Positions 34,564-44,590 of a DNA stretch of 64,000 nucleotides are shown here, in pieces. Source of the DNA: Pseudomonas sp. ABC1. GTDB lineage: Bacteria > Pseudomonadota > Gammaproteobacteria > Pseudomonadales > Pseudomonadaceae. Every line of letters starts with the position of its first letter. Within the stretch, counting starts at the first letter, position 1. Both the position numbers and the translations under genes were made by a program. Below the pieces are notes generated by a model. That model did not search any database. It was not told where the DNA came from and saw only the letters and a program-made list of their open reading frames with translations. The stretch covers positions 124,001 through 188,000 of the forward strand of contig NZ_CP058349.1 of NCBI RefSeq assembly GCF_013395055.1, in the 5' to 3' direction.

Positions 34564-35514
34564 TCATGCCGGAACGATGCGTGTCCATAGCCGGGTGGTG
34601 CGCTCGATGCGCACCGGCAGCGAGTCCGCCAGGGCGTCCAGCGCCTTGTCGATATCCCCGAGTTGGAACACGCCGGAAACGCGCAGGTCGGCGATGGTGT
34701 CTGCGCAGATCAGCCAGCCATGGCGATGACGCTCCAGCTCTCGTGCCAGCTCGGCCAGCGGGAGTTGGCGGGCGACCAGTTGGCCGCGTGTCCAGGCGCT
34801 GCCATCCCGTGCCGGTTGTGCGACGCGAATGCTCTGCGTCGGGGTGATGCGGTAATTCTGGCCTTGCGTGGCGATCAATGTCTCGGCTGCTGCACGGTGA
34901 ATACCGACGGCCCCTTGGTCGACCTGCAGGTCGGTGTGGCGTTCGTCCTGGCGCACCGAGAAGTGCGCACCCAGCGCCTGCAGTCGCGTGTGCCGGGTAT
35001 GCACCCAGAAGGGACGGGGATCGCCGTGGGTGTCGAGGTGAATTTCCCCGCGTTGCAGTTCGAGCAGGCGTTGCCGCGCGTCGAAACGTTCGAGCACCGC
35101 GCTGCCGGTATTGAGTTGCAGCCGGCTGCCATCGCTCAGCTCGAAGCTGCGCCGTTCGCCCGTGCTGGTACGGTAGTCGGCGACGGGGAGGTGGTCCCAG
35201 GCCAGCCAGCCGCTGGTCCCGACGGCCCCGAACAGGCTCAGCAGTTTGATCGCCTGGCGTCGATCCAGTCGTTGCCGGCCCAGGCTCTCCAGTGTCTGCA
35301 GGGCGACTTGAGGTGGCAGCGGGGCTAGTTTCTGGAAGCGCTGCTCGGTGTGTTGCAACGCCTGCCAAGCGAGCGCATGCAGCGGATTGGCGGCGAGCCA
35401 GTGGCTGAATTCCGCTTGCTGCGAAGGGCGTTGTTCGCCGGAGTGCAGGCGGACCATCCAGTCGATGGCCTGATCGAGGATGGCTTCAGGCAGCTCCGGT
35501 GTGGTCGCTTTCAC
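34564..35514 (-). CDS. FecR-family anti-sigma regulator
   Basis: A 316-residue FecR-type transmembrane sensor. The N-terminal cytoplasmic part has the DUF4880-like ATEWMVRLHSGE-type motif (here AIDWMVRLHSGE, about 16-27) and FSHWLAANPLHALAWQ. One membrane helix follows at about residues 88-106. The periplasmic FecR domain includes ERRSFELSDGSRLQLNTGSAV and GAHFSVRQD. It should relay siderophore binding from the receptor STN domain to the sigma factor encoded just upstream, whose stop overlaps its start by 4 bases. The element at 34395-34534 and a gap separate it from the receptor gene. Confidence 0.9.
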   Translation of the reverse strand: MKATTPELPEAILDQAIDWMVRLHSGEQRPSQQAEFSHWLAANPLHALAWQALQHTEQRFQKLAPLPPQVALQTLESLGRQRLDRRQAIKLLSLFGAVGTSGWLAWDHLPVADYRTSTGERRSFELSDGSRLQLNTGSAVLERFDARQRLLELQRGEIHLDTHGDPRPFWVHTRHTRLQALGAHFSVRQDERHTDLQVDQGAVGIHRAAAETLIATQGQNYRITPTQSIRVAQPARDGSAWTRGQLVARQLPLAELARELERHRHGWLICADTIADLRVSGVFQLGDIDKALDALADSLPVRIERTTRLWTRIVPA

Positions 35515-36038
35515 TGTCCTGCCCGGCGTTGCACGAGGTAGCAGTGGCGGATGGCGCTGGCCATGTATTTTTCCACCGAGCTGATGCTGACATCGAGGTG
35601 TTGCGCAATCTCCCGGTAGCCCATTCCCTCCAGGCGCGACAGCAGGAAGGCGCTACGAACCTTGCTCGGCATACCGTCGAGCAGGGCGTCGATCTGGGCC
35701 AGGGTTTCCAGGATCAGCAAGCGGGTTTCCGGGGAAGGCGCTTCGGCCTCCGGGCACTGGGCGAGGCTGGCCAGGTAGGCCTGTTCCAGCTTGCGCCGGC
35801 GAACCTGGTCAATCATCAGACCATGGGCGATGGTGCGCAGCCAGGCGCGCGGTTCCCGTATATGCGCGGTCTGTTCCGGGCGGATCAGGGCGTAGAGAAA
35901 GGTGTCGTGGGCGAGGTCGGGTGCACTGTCATGGCTGTGCAGTCGGCGCCTGAGCCAACTCAGCAGCCAGGCGTGGTGATCGTGGTAAAGCGTCTGGACG
36001 TCCGCTTTGTCAGTGGAGCCGGGAGGGTGGATGGACAC
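35511..36038 (-). CDS. FecI-family ECF RNA polymerase sigma factor
   Basis: A 175-residue ECF sigma factor. Region 2 includes LYHDHHAWLLSWLRRRL and DLAHDTFLYAL (about 17-50) with REPRAWLRTIAHGLMIDQVRR. Region 4 includes LSRLEGMGYREIAQHLDVSISSVEKYMASAIRHC (about 133-166). This is typical of iron-starvation sigma factors such as FecI, FpvI or FoxI. It should direct transcription of the receptor gene when the FecR-type partner is activated. It overlaps that partner's gene by 4 bases. I examined the upstream bases and cannot point to a convincing Fur box. Confidence 0.92.
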   Translation of the reverse strand: MSIHPPGSTDKADVQTLYHDHHAWLLSWLRRRLHSHDSAPDLAHDTFLYALIRPEQTAHIREPRAWLRTIAHGLMIDQVRRRKLEQAYLASLAQCPEAEAPSPETRLLILETLAQIDALLDGMPSKVRSAFLLSRLEGMGYREIAQHLDVSISSVEKYMASAIRHCYLVQRRAGQ

Positions 36039-36144
36039 TGCTGCGGCTACCTCTGAAACAGGATGCGGATGTGAATTCGTCGCATCCTATTTCTTCGCAA
36101 GGTGTGACCGCAAGCTCCGGGCGGTTGTACCCGGAGTGGGTTCG

Positions 36145-36300
36145 TCAGCCTTTGTTCTTGCGTTTGGGTTTCGGACGGCCTTGCACGCATTTGAAGCGCG
36201 GTTCGCTCTTGCAGATGACGTAGACACGGCCGCGGCGCTTGACGATCTGGCAGTCGCGATGGCGCAGCTTGGCCTGTTTGAGGGAGGAGACGACCTTCAT
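36145..36300 (-). CDS. ykgO: 50S ribosomal protein L36 type B (zinc-independent)
   Basis: A 51-residue basic protein reading MKVVSSLKQAKLRHRDCQ at the start, then VKRRGRVYVICKSEPRF. It matches the L36B/YkgO form. The first cysteine pair of canonical zinc-binding L36 is missing, with single cysteines at positions 17, 30 and 40, so it can replace L36 when zinc is scarce. Its ATG overlaps the stop codon of the L31B gene by 4 bases, so the two are co-translated. A Zur-like box lies before the pair. Confidence 0.9.
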   Translation of the reverse strand: MKVVSSLKQAKLRHRDCQIVKRRGRVYVICKSEPRFKCVQGRPKPKRKNKG

Positions 36301-36557
36301 TGGCCACCTCCGGGGAAGCCGGCGAAGCGCTTGTTGAAGCCAGCCACGCGGCCTTCGCTCTTGGTCTGGCGCTGCTGCCCGGTGTAGACCGGGTGCGAGG
36401 CGCTGGATACATCCAGGGCGATATAGGGGTAGGTGACGCCATCGCTGTGTTCACGGGTCTTGTCGCTCTGTGCCGTGGAGCCGATGAGGAAGTAGACGTC
36501 GGCGGCGACATCGTGGAAGAGAACAGGGCGGTAATCGGGGTGGATGCCGGGTTTCAT
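36297..36557 (-). CDS. rpmE2: 50S ribosomal protein L31 type B (zinc-independent)
   Basis: An 86-residue L31B protein beginning MKPGIHPDYRPVLFHD, with YIALDVSSASHPVYTG near the middle. It has no cysteines, so it lacks the zinc ribbon of the C+ L31 form. Under zinc starvation such paralogues replace the zinc-binding proteins and free zinc. AAGG lies about 8 bases before ATG. A 17-bp perfect palindrome of Zur-box type overlaps the region just upstream. It is the first gene of a two-gene operon with the L36B gene. Confidence 0.93.
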   Translation of the reverse strand: MKPGIHPDYRPVLFHDVAADVYFLIGSTAQSDKTREHSDGVTYPYIALDVSSASHPVYTGQQRQTKSEGRVAGFNKRFAGFPGGGQ

Positions 36558-36569
36558 CTGAGAGCCTTC

Positions 36570-36586
36570 ATGTTATGAGATAACAT
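36570..36586 (-). promoter_or_regulatory. Probable Zur box upstream of rpmE2-ykgO
   Basis: ATGTTAT GAG ATAACAT is a perfect 17-bp palindrome 13 bases before the rpmE2 start codon. Its GTTAT-N3-ATAAC core matches gamma-proteobacterial Zur sites (GTTATA-N-TATAAC type). The genes it precedes are classical Zur targets. Zinc-loaded Zur should repress the pair. Confidence 0.8.
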
Positions 36587-36688
36587 TTTTAATAATAACG
36601 CTTTTCGTCTCTGTGGCAATCCTCTCGTTTCGTGAGCGCTGCACGCCTATAATCGCCCGCCCTAAATTCCGACACAGGTGCATGCTCA

Positions 36689-37096
36689 ATGACGACCTCC
36701 TACCTTGATCACAATGTGGCGCTCATGACGCACCTGCGCAGCATCCTGGCCGCCGTGGGGGAAAGCGAGCAGGTGGAGGACGAGAGCCATGCCCTTTTTC
36801 TTGAACGCTTCGATGAGGTGGTGAGCGATCTGGCAAGCGTGGGGCAGGAGAACTACCTCGGCCAGGAGCTGATCTGCCAGGTCTTCCAGCGCTATCCACA
36901 GATCGCCCACCTGGTCCCGCGCGATCTGCTTTGGTTCTTTGGTGGCGATTGCCTGCACTTCATGCCGGACGAGGAGATCGCGATCTTCCAGGCCATCGAC
37001 GAGCGCCGTTTCGAGGCCGAAGAGGCTGGCGAGGATTTCGACTGGGCTCAGGAGCTGCAACTGATGGCGCTGCCAGAGAACAGTCCACGGCATTGA
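36689..37096 (+). CDS. Conserved hypothetical protein (possibly PA2817 family)
   Basis: A 135-residue acidic protein without signal peptide, membrane helix or cysteine cluster. It is mostly helical, with segments such as ELICQVFQRYPQIAHLVPRDLLWFFGGDCLHFM in the middle and an acidic end. I think it resembles a small protein family named after PA2817 of P. aeruginosa, but I cannot verify this, and no function is known to me. A TATAAT hexamer at 36648-36653 may be its -10 element; the -35 is weak. It precedes mtnA by 67 bases in the same direction. Confidence 0.7.
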   Translation: MTTSYLDHNVALMTHLRSILAAVGESEQVEDESHALFLERFDEVVSDLASVGQENYLGQELICQVFQRYPQIAHLVPRDLLWFFGGDCLHFMPDEEIAIFQAIDERRFEAEEAGEDFDWAQELQLMALPENSPRH

Positions 37097-37163
37097 TGGC
37101 GGAGCGGTCGCCTGGCCTGTATCTATCGGTATAATCGCCGCCTTTTGCATAGGGGAATGTGCC

Positions 37164-38240
37164 ATGCGCGAGCGTCTGCTGGCGGCGGAAAAGGTCAAGT
37201 CCATCGAGTGGCGGGACGGACGGCTTTATCTGCTGGACCAGCGCCAGTTGCCGCAGGACAGCGTATGGCATTGCTACGACACGGCCTCCGGCGTGGTGCA
37301 GGCCATTCGTTCCCTGGTGGTGCGTGGTGCGTCGGCCATCGGTATCAGTGCCGCCTACGCCATCGTGCTTGCGCTGCGTGCCCGTCTCGAGGCCGGTGGT
37401 GATTGGCGTGGCGCACTCGAAGAAGACTTTCACCACCTGGCCGCTTCTCGCAGTACGGCGGCCAACCTGGGCTGGGCGCTACGGCTGATGCGTGAACGAC
37501 TCGACCGTTGCCGTGCGGGCGAATCCCCCTTGCATGCACTGGAGCAGCAGGCCATCGCCATCCACCAGAGCGACCGCGAGGCCAATCTGGTCATCGCGCA
37601 GTTGGGGCTGGATGCCATCCGCAAGTACCAGGGCAATGCCCAGAATCTGCTGACCCATGGCAATGCCGGCGCACTGGCCAGTGGCGGCTTCGGCACGGCC
37701 CTTGGCGTGGTGCGGGCGGCCAGTGAGGAAGACCTGGTGGAGTGCGTCTACGTCGACGAAACCCGCCCTCGTTTGCAGGGTTCGCGCCTGACTGCCTGGG
37801 AGCTGGAGATCGAAGGCATTCCCGTCCTGCTGAATGCTGACGCGGCGGCAGCGCACCTGATGAAGGTGCGTGGCGTGACCTGGGTGATCGTCGGGGCCGA
37901 CCGCATCGCCGCCAATGGCGATGTCGTCAGCCAGATCGGCACCTACCAGCTTGCGGTACTGGCGATGCACCATGGTGTGCGCTTCATGGTTGCGGCCCCC
38001 AGCTCCAGCATCGACATGACCCTGGAAACGGCGGAGCTGCTGGATCTGGAAGAGCGCGGCGACGATGAGCTGCTGGGCTACGATGGACAGCGCATGGCGT
38101 TGGGCGTCGAAGTGTTCAACCCGGCGTTCGATGCGACCCCGGCGGACCTGATCGACCTCATCGTCACCGAAAGGGGCATCGTCGAGCGGCCGACCAGCGA
38201 GAAGATCGCGACGCTCATGAGTCGCCGCCACCTGCACTGA
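37164..38240 (+). CDS. mtnA: Methylthioribose-1-phosphate isomerase
   Basis: A 358-residue MtnA of the eIF2B-alpha-like fold, which converts methylthioribose-1-phosphate to methylthioribulose-1-phosphate in methionine salvage. Family landmarks are VVRGASAIGISAAYA (about 52-66), ETRPRLQGSRLTAWEL (about 198-213), the catalytic-aspartate segment VIVGADRIAANGDV (about 239-252) and MVAAPSSSIDM. The position of the catalytic cysteine (THCNTGAL in many family members) reads THGNAGAL near residue 157, so Cys is replaced by Gly. Activity may therefore differ. A TATAAT at 37130-37135 is a likely -10 element. It lies upstream of gyrA, as in P. aeruginosa. Confidence 0.9.
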   Translation: MRERLLAAEKVKSIEWRDGRLYLLDQRQLPQDSVWHCYDTASGVVQAIRSLVVRGASAIGISAAYAIVLALRARLEAGGDWRGALEEDFHHLAASRSTAANLGWALRLMRERLDRCRAGESPLHALEQQAIAIHQSDREANLVIAQLGLDAIRKYQGNAQNLLTHGNAGALASGGFGTALGVVRAASEEDLVECVYVDETRPRLQGSRLTAWELEIEGIPVLLNADAAAAHLMKVRGVTWVIVGADRIAANGDVVSQIGTYQLAVLAMHHGVRFMVAAPSSSIDMTLETAELLDLEERGDDELLGYDGQRMALGVEVFNPAFDATPADLIDLIVTERGIVERPTSEKIATLMSRRHLH

Positions 38241-38372
38241 TGTTCCTCGCACGAATGAACGGCGGCCAGGAGGCGTTCGGCGGGCGCGTTGCCTGCTCCT
38301 GCGCCGGCTTGCCTTGTGTTACTATCCCGCGCTTATCGCAGGACCCTGCTGACTATAAGGAACCAGGCTTCC

Positions 38373-41114
<2,742 letters not shown>

Positions 41115-41122
41115 CGACGACA

Positions 41123-41150
41123 CAACGGCGGGCCTTCGAGCCCGCCGTTG
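41123..41150 (+). terminator. Likely terminator or attenuator hairpin after gyrA
   Basis: CAACGGCGGGC (41123-41133), loop CTTCGA, GCCCGCCGTTG (41140-41150): an 11-bp perfect stem. The bases after it (TGGTTGT) are only moderately T-rich, so termination may be partial. Confidence 0.6.
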
Positions 41151-41213
41151 TGGTTGTACCGCGATGGCTCCGCATCGTGCGGGGTGGACGAGATCATTTG
41201 AGCGAGAGTGGAT

Positions 41214-42299
41214 GTGAGCAAGCGAGCCTTTAATTTCTGCGCCGGCCCTGCCGCGCTTCCGGAAGCCGTACTGCAGCGTGCACAGGCGGAACTCCTCGAC
41301 TGGCGTGGCAAGGGCCTGTCGGTCATGGAAATGAGCCACCGTAGCGACGACTACGTCGCCATCGCTGAAAAGGCCGAGCAGGACCTGCGTGACCTGCTGG
41401 CGATTCCTTCGAACTACAAGGTGCTGTTCCTGCAAGGTGGTGCCAGCCAGCAGTTCGCTGAGATCCCGTTGAACCTGCTGCCTGAGGATGGCATTGCCGA
41501 CTATATCGACACCGGTATCTGGTCGCGCAAGAGCATCGAGGAAGCGCGTCGCTATGGCAACGTCAACGTCGCTGCCAGCGCCAAGCCCTATGACTACTTC
41601 GCCATTCCCGGGCAGAACGAGTGGGCGCTGAGCAAGGATGCCGCCTATGTGCATTACGCCAGCAACGAAACCATCGGCGGCCTGCAGTTCGACTGGATTC
41701 CTGAGACGGGCGACGTGCCGCTGGTGGTGGACATGTCTTCGGACATTCTGTCGCGTCCGCTGGACGTCTCCCGCTTCGGTCTGATCTATGCCGGCGCGCA
41801 GAAGAACATCGGTCCTTCCGGGCTGGTGGTGGTGATCGTTCGCGAAGACCTGCTGGGGCGCGCCCGCAGCGTCTGCCCGACCATGCTCGACTACAAGGTG
41901 TCGGCCGATAACGGTTCCATGTACAACACACCTGCGACCTTCTCCTGGTACCTCTCCGGGCTGGTCTTCGAGTGGCTGAAGGAGCAGGGCGGCGTCGAGG
42001 CCATCGGCCAGCGCAACCATGCCAAGCAGGCGCTGCTCTACGGCTTCATCGATCGTAGTGAGTTCTACACCAACCCGATCAACGTCAATGCCCGTTCCTG
42101 GATGAACGTGCCGTTCCGCCTGGCCGACGAGCGCCTGGACAAGCCGTTCCTGGTTGGCGCCGATGCGCGCGGCCTGCTCAACCTGAAAGGCCATCGCTCG
42201 GTCGGCGGTATGCGCGCCTCGATCTACAACGCGGTTGGCCTGGATGCGGTCGAAGCGTTGGTGGCCTACATGGCCGAGTTCGAGAAGGAGCATGGTTGA
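41214..42299 (+). CDS. serC: Phosphoserine aminotransferase
   Basis: A 361-residue PLP enzyme of serine (and pyridoxal) biosynthesis that makes phosphoserine from 3-phosphohydroxypyruvate. It begins MSKRAFNFCAGPAALP, and the PLP lysine lies in YAGAQKNIGPSG (about 195-206). The start is a GTG at 41214, giving the 361-residue length normal for Pseudomonas; another GTG two codons upstream (41208) is possible. It overlaps pheA by one base. In Pseudomonas serC-pheA-hisC-tyrA/aroA-cmk-rpsA form one cluster. Confidence 0.96.
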   Translation: MSKRAFNFCAGPAALPEAVLQRAQAELLDWRGKGLSVMEMSHRSDDYVAIAEKAEQDLRDLLAIPSNYKVLFLQGGASQQFAEIPLNLLPEDGIADYIDTGIWSRKSIEEARRYGNVNVAASAKPYDYFAIPGQNEWALSKDAAYVHYASNETIGGLQFDWIPETGDVPLVVDMSSDILSRPLDVSRFGLIYAGAQKNIGPSGLVVVIVREDLLGRARSVCPTMLDYKVSADNGSMYNTPATFSWYLSGLVFEWLKEQGGVEAIGQRNHAKQALLYGFIDRSEFYTNPINVNARSWMNVPFRLADERLDKPFLVGADARGLLNLKGHRSVGGMRASIYNAVGLDAVEALVAYMAEFEKEHG

Positions 42300-43396
42300 T
42301 GAGCGAGGCTGACCAGCTCAAGGCATTGCGCCTGCGCATCGACAACCTGGATGAGCGCCTGCTCGAGCTGATCAGTGAGCGCGCCCGCTGCGCCCAGGAA
42401 GTCGCACGGGTGAAGACCGCCTCGCTGTCGGAAGGCGAGCAGCCGGTGTTCTATCGTCCGGAACGCGAGGCCTGGGTGCTCAAGCACATCATGGAACTGA
42501 ACAGGGGGCCGCTGGACAACGAGGAAGTGGCTCGTTTGTTCCGCGAGATCATGTCCTCCTGCCTGGCGCTGGAGCAGCCGTTGCGCGTGGCCTACCTTGG
42601 CCCTGAAGGGACCTTCTCGCAGGCGGCGGCCCTCAAGCATTTCGGCAATTCGGTGCTGAGCAAGCCGATGGCGGCGATCGACGAGGTGTTCCGCGAGGTG
42701 GTCGCCGGGGCGGTGAACTTCGGCGTGGTGCCGGTGGAGAACTCCACCGAGGGCGCGGTCAACCACACCCTGGACAGCTTCCTCGAGCACGATATCGTCA
42801 TCTGCGGCGAAGTCGAGCTGCGCATCCACCATCACCTGCTGGTGGGTGAAACCACCAGGACCGACCGCATCACGCGCATCTACTCCCATGCCCAGTCGCT
42901 GGCGCAGTGCCGCAAGTGGCTCGACGCCCACTACCCGAACGTCGAGCGCGTGGCGGTTTCCAGTAACGCCGACGCGGCGAAACGGGTCAAGAGCGAATGG
43001 AACTCTGCGGCGATCGCCGGCGACATGGCCGCCAGCCTCTACGGGCTGACCAAGTTGCACGAGAAGATCGAAGATCGTCCGGACAACTCCACGCGCTTCC
43101 TGATCATAGGCAACCAGGAAGTGCCTCCGACCGGTGACGACAAGACCTCGCTGATCGTTTCCATGCGCAACAAGCCCGGTACGCTGCATGAGTTGCTGCT
43201 GCCGTTCCATGCCAATGGCATCGATCTGACCCGGATCGAAACCCGTCCGTCGCGCAGTGGCAAATGGACCTATGTCTTCTTCATCGATTGCATGGGCCAT
43301 CACCAGGACCCGCTGGTCAAGGACGTGCTGGAGAAGATCAACGGCGAAGCGGTGGCGCTGAAAGTACTGGGTTCCTATCCTAAGGCCGTTCTCTGA
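42299..43396 (+). CDS. pheA: Bifunctional chorismate mutase/prephenate dehydratase
   Basis: A 365-residue P-protein of phenylalanine synthesis. An AroQ-type chorismate mutase domain (LRLRIDNLDERLLELISERA, about 10-29; to about 90) is followed by the prephenate dehydratase domain starting at YLGPEGTFSQAA (about 98) with the catalytic TRF in DNSTRFLIIG. A C-terminal ACT domain (SLIVSMRNKPGTLHELL, about 284-300) gives phenylalanine feedback. The start ATG overlaps the serC stop. A palindromic repeat follows its stop. Confidence 0.96.
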   Translation: MSEADQLKALRLRIDNLDERLLELISERARCAQEVARVKTASLSEGEQPVFYRPEREAWVLKHIMELNRGPLDNEEVARLFREIMSSCLALEQPLRVAYLGPEGTFSQAAALKHFGNSVLSKPMAAIDEVFREVVAGAVNFGVVPVENSTEGAVNHTLDSFLEHDIVICGEVELRIHHHLLVGETTRTDRITRIYSHAQSLAQCRKWLDAHYPNVERVAVSSNADAAKRVKSEWNSAAIAGDMAASLYGLTKLHEKIEDRPDNSTRFLIIGNQEVPPTGDDKTSLIVSMRNKPGTLHELLLPFHANGIDLTRIETRPSRSGKWTYVFFIDCMGHHQDPLVKDVLEKINGEAVALKVLGSYPKAVL

Positions 43397-43404
43397 CCGC
43401 AGCG

Positions 43405-43457
43405 GCAAGCTGCAAGCCTCAAGCTGCACGTGGGTTGGCCTGAGGCTTGAAGCTTGC
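43405..43457. repeat. Palindromic intergenic repeat between pheA and hisC
   Basis: GCAAGCTGCAAGCCTCAAG (43405-43423) and CCTGAGGCTTGAAGCTTGC (43439-43457) are inverted repeats with two mismatches. Further GCTCGAAGCTCGAGGC follows and supplies the purine-rich bases before the hisC start. The repeat resembles AAGCTGCAAGC-type intergenic elements in Pseudomonas. Confidence 0.7.
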
Positions 43458-43480
43458 GGCTCGAAGCTCGAGGCTTATTT

Positions 43481-44590
43481 ATGTCGTGTGATTTCCTCAC
43501 CCTGGCGCAGCCAGGCGTACAGCAACTGTCCCCTTACGTCACGGGCAAGCCAATCAGCGAATTGGCGCGCGAGCTGGGTATCGATCCGAGCGAGATCGTC
43601 AAGCTGGCCAGCAATGAAAACCCGCAAGGTCCCAATCCTCGCGTACTGCAAGCCATCGAGCAGGCGCTGGCGGAGTTGACGCGCTACCCCGATGGCGGTG
43701 GCTACGAGCTCAAGCAGAAGCTCGCCGAGCGATTCGCCATCGATCCTGCCGGGATTACCCTGGGCAACGGTTCCAACGACATCATCGACATCGTCGCCCG
43801 CGCCTTCCTCGGGCCAGGCAGCAATGCTGTCTACAGTGCCCATGCCTTTGCTGCCTACCCCATCTCGACTCAAGCCGTAGGCGCCGAGAGCAAGGTGGTC
43901 GCGGCCATCGACTATGGTCACGATTTGGAAGGTATGCTGGCGGCTATCGATGCGCAGACCCGGGTGGTCTTCGTCGCCAACCCGAACAACCCGACCGGCA
44001 CCTGGTTCGGTCCGCAGGCTCTGGAAGGTTTCCTGGCCCGCGTGCCTGAAAATGTGCTGGTGGTGCTGGACGAGGCCTATATCGAGTACGCCAGTGGCGA
44101 TGACCTGCCGGACGGCCTTGGCTATCTGTCGCGTCATGCCAATCTGCTGGTGTCGCGTACCTTCTCCAAGGCCTATGGGCTGGGTGCGCTGCGTGTCGGC
44201 TATGGGGTCAGTTCGCCTCGGATTGCTGAGGTGCTCAATCGCGTGCGCCAGCCGTTCAACGTCAACTCGCTGGCCCAGGCCGCCGCCTGCGCGGCCCTGG
44301 ACGACCTCGAATACCTGCGGCGCGGGCGCGACATCAATGATGCCGGCAAGGCGCAACTGGAGCAGGGCTTCGCGGCGTTGGGGCTGTCCTGGATTCCTTC
44401 TCGCGGCAACTTCATCGCGGTGAATGTCGGGCGCGATGCCGGGCCGGTGAACCAGGGGCTGTTGCGCGAAGGTGTGATCGTGCGCCCCATCGCGGGTTAC
44501 GGTATGCCGGAATTCCTGCGGGTTTCCATCGGCACCGAACAAGAGAATGCTCGTTTCCTGGCTGCGCTGGGCAAGGTGCTGGCTTCGTGA
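43481..44590 (+). CDS. hisC: Histidinol-phosphate aminotransferase
   Basis: A 369-residue class-II PLP aminotransferase, the length of P. aeruginosa HisC2. It begins with LAQPGVQQLSPYVTGKP, has LASNENPQGPNP (about 44-55) and the PLP lysine in SRTFSKAYGLGALRVGYG (about 225-242). Genes at this position can serve histidine or aromatic amino acid synthesis (imidazole acetol phosphate or phenylalanine transamination). GAGG before ATG comes from the end of the upstream palindromic repeat. Its stop overlaps the GTG start of the tyrA-aroA gene. Confidence 0.93.
   Translation: MSCDFLTLAQPGVQQLSPYVTGKPISELARELGIDPSEIVKLASNENPQGPNPRVLQAIEQALAELTRYPDGGGYELKQKLAERFAIDPAGITLGNGSNDIIDIVARAFLGPGSNAVYSAHAFAAYPISTQAVGAESKVVAAIDYGHDLEGMLAAIDAQTRVVFVANPNNPTGTWFGPQALEGFLARVPENVLVVLDEAYIEYASGDDLPDGLGYLSRHANLLVSRTFSKAYGLGALRVGYGVSSPRIAEVLNRVRQPFNVNSLAQAAACAALDDLEYLRRGRDINDAGKAQLEQGFAALGLSWIPSRGNFIAVNVGRDAGPVNQGLLREGVIVRPIAGYGMPEFLRVSIGTEQENARFLAALGKVLAS

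Noticed and set aside
36039..36144. Fur box before the ECF sigma gene
   Set aside because: Only an imperfect GGATGCG/CGCATCC repeat is visible; it does not fit the Fur consensus.
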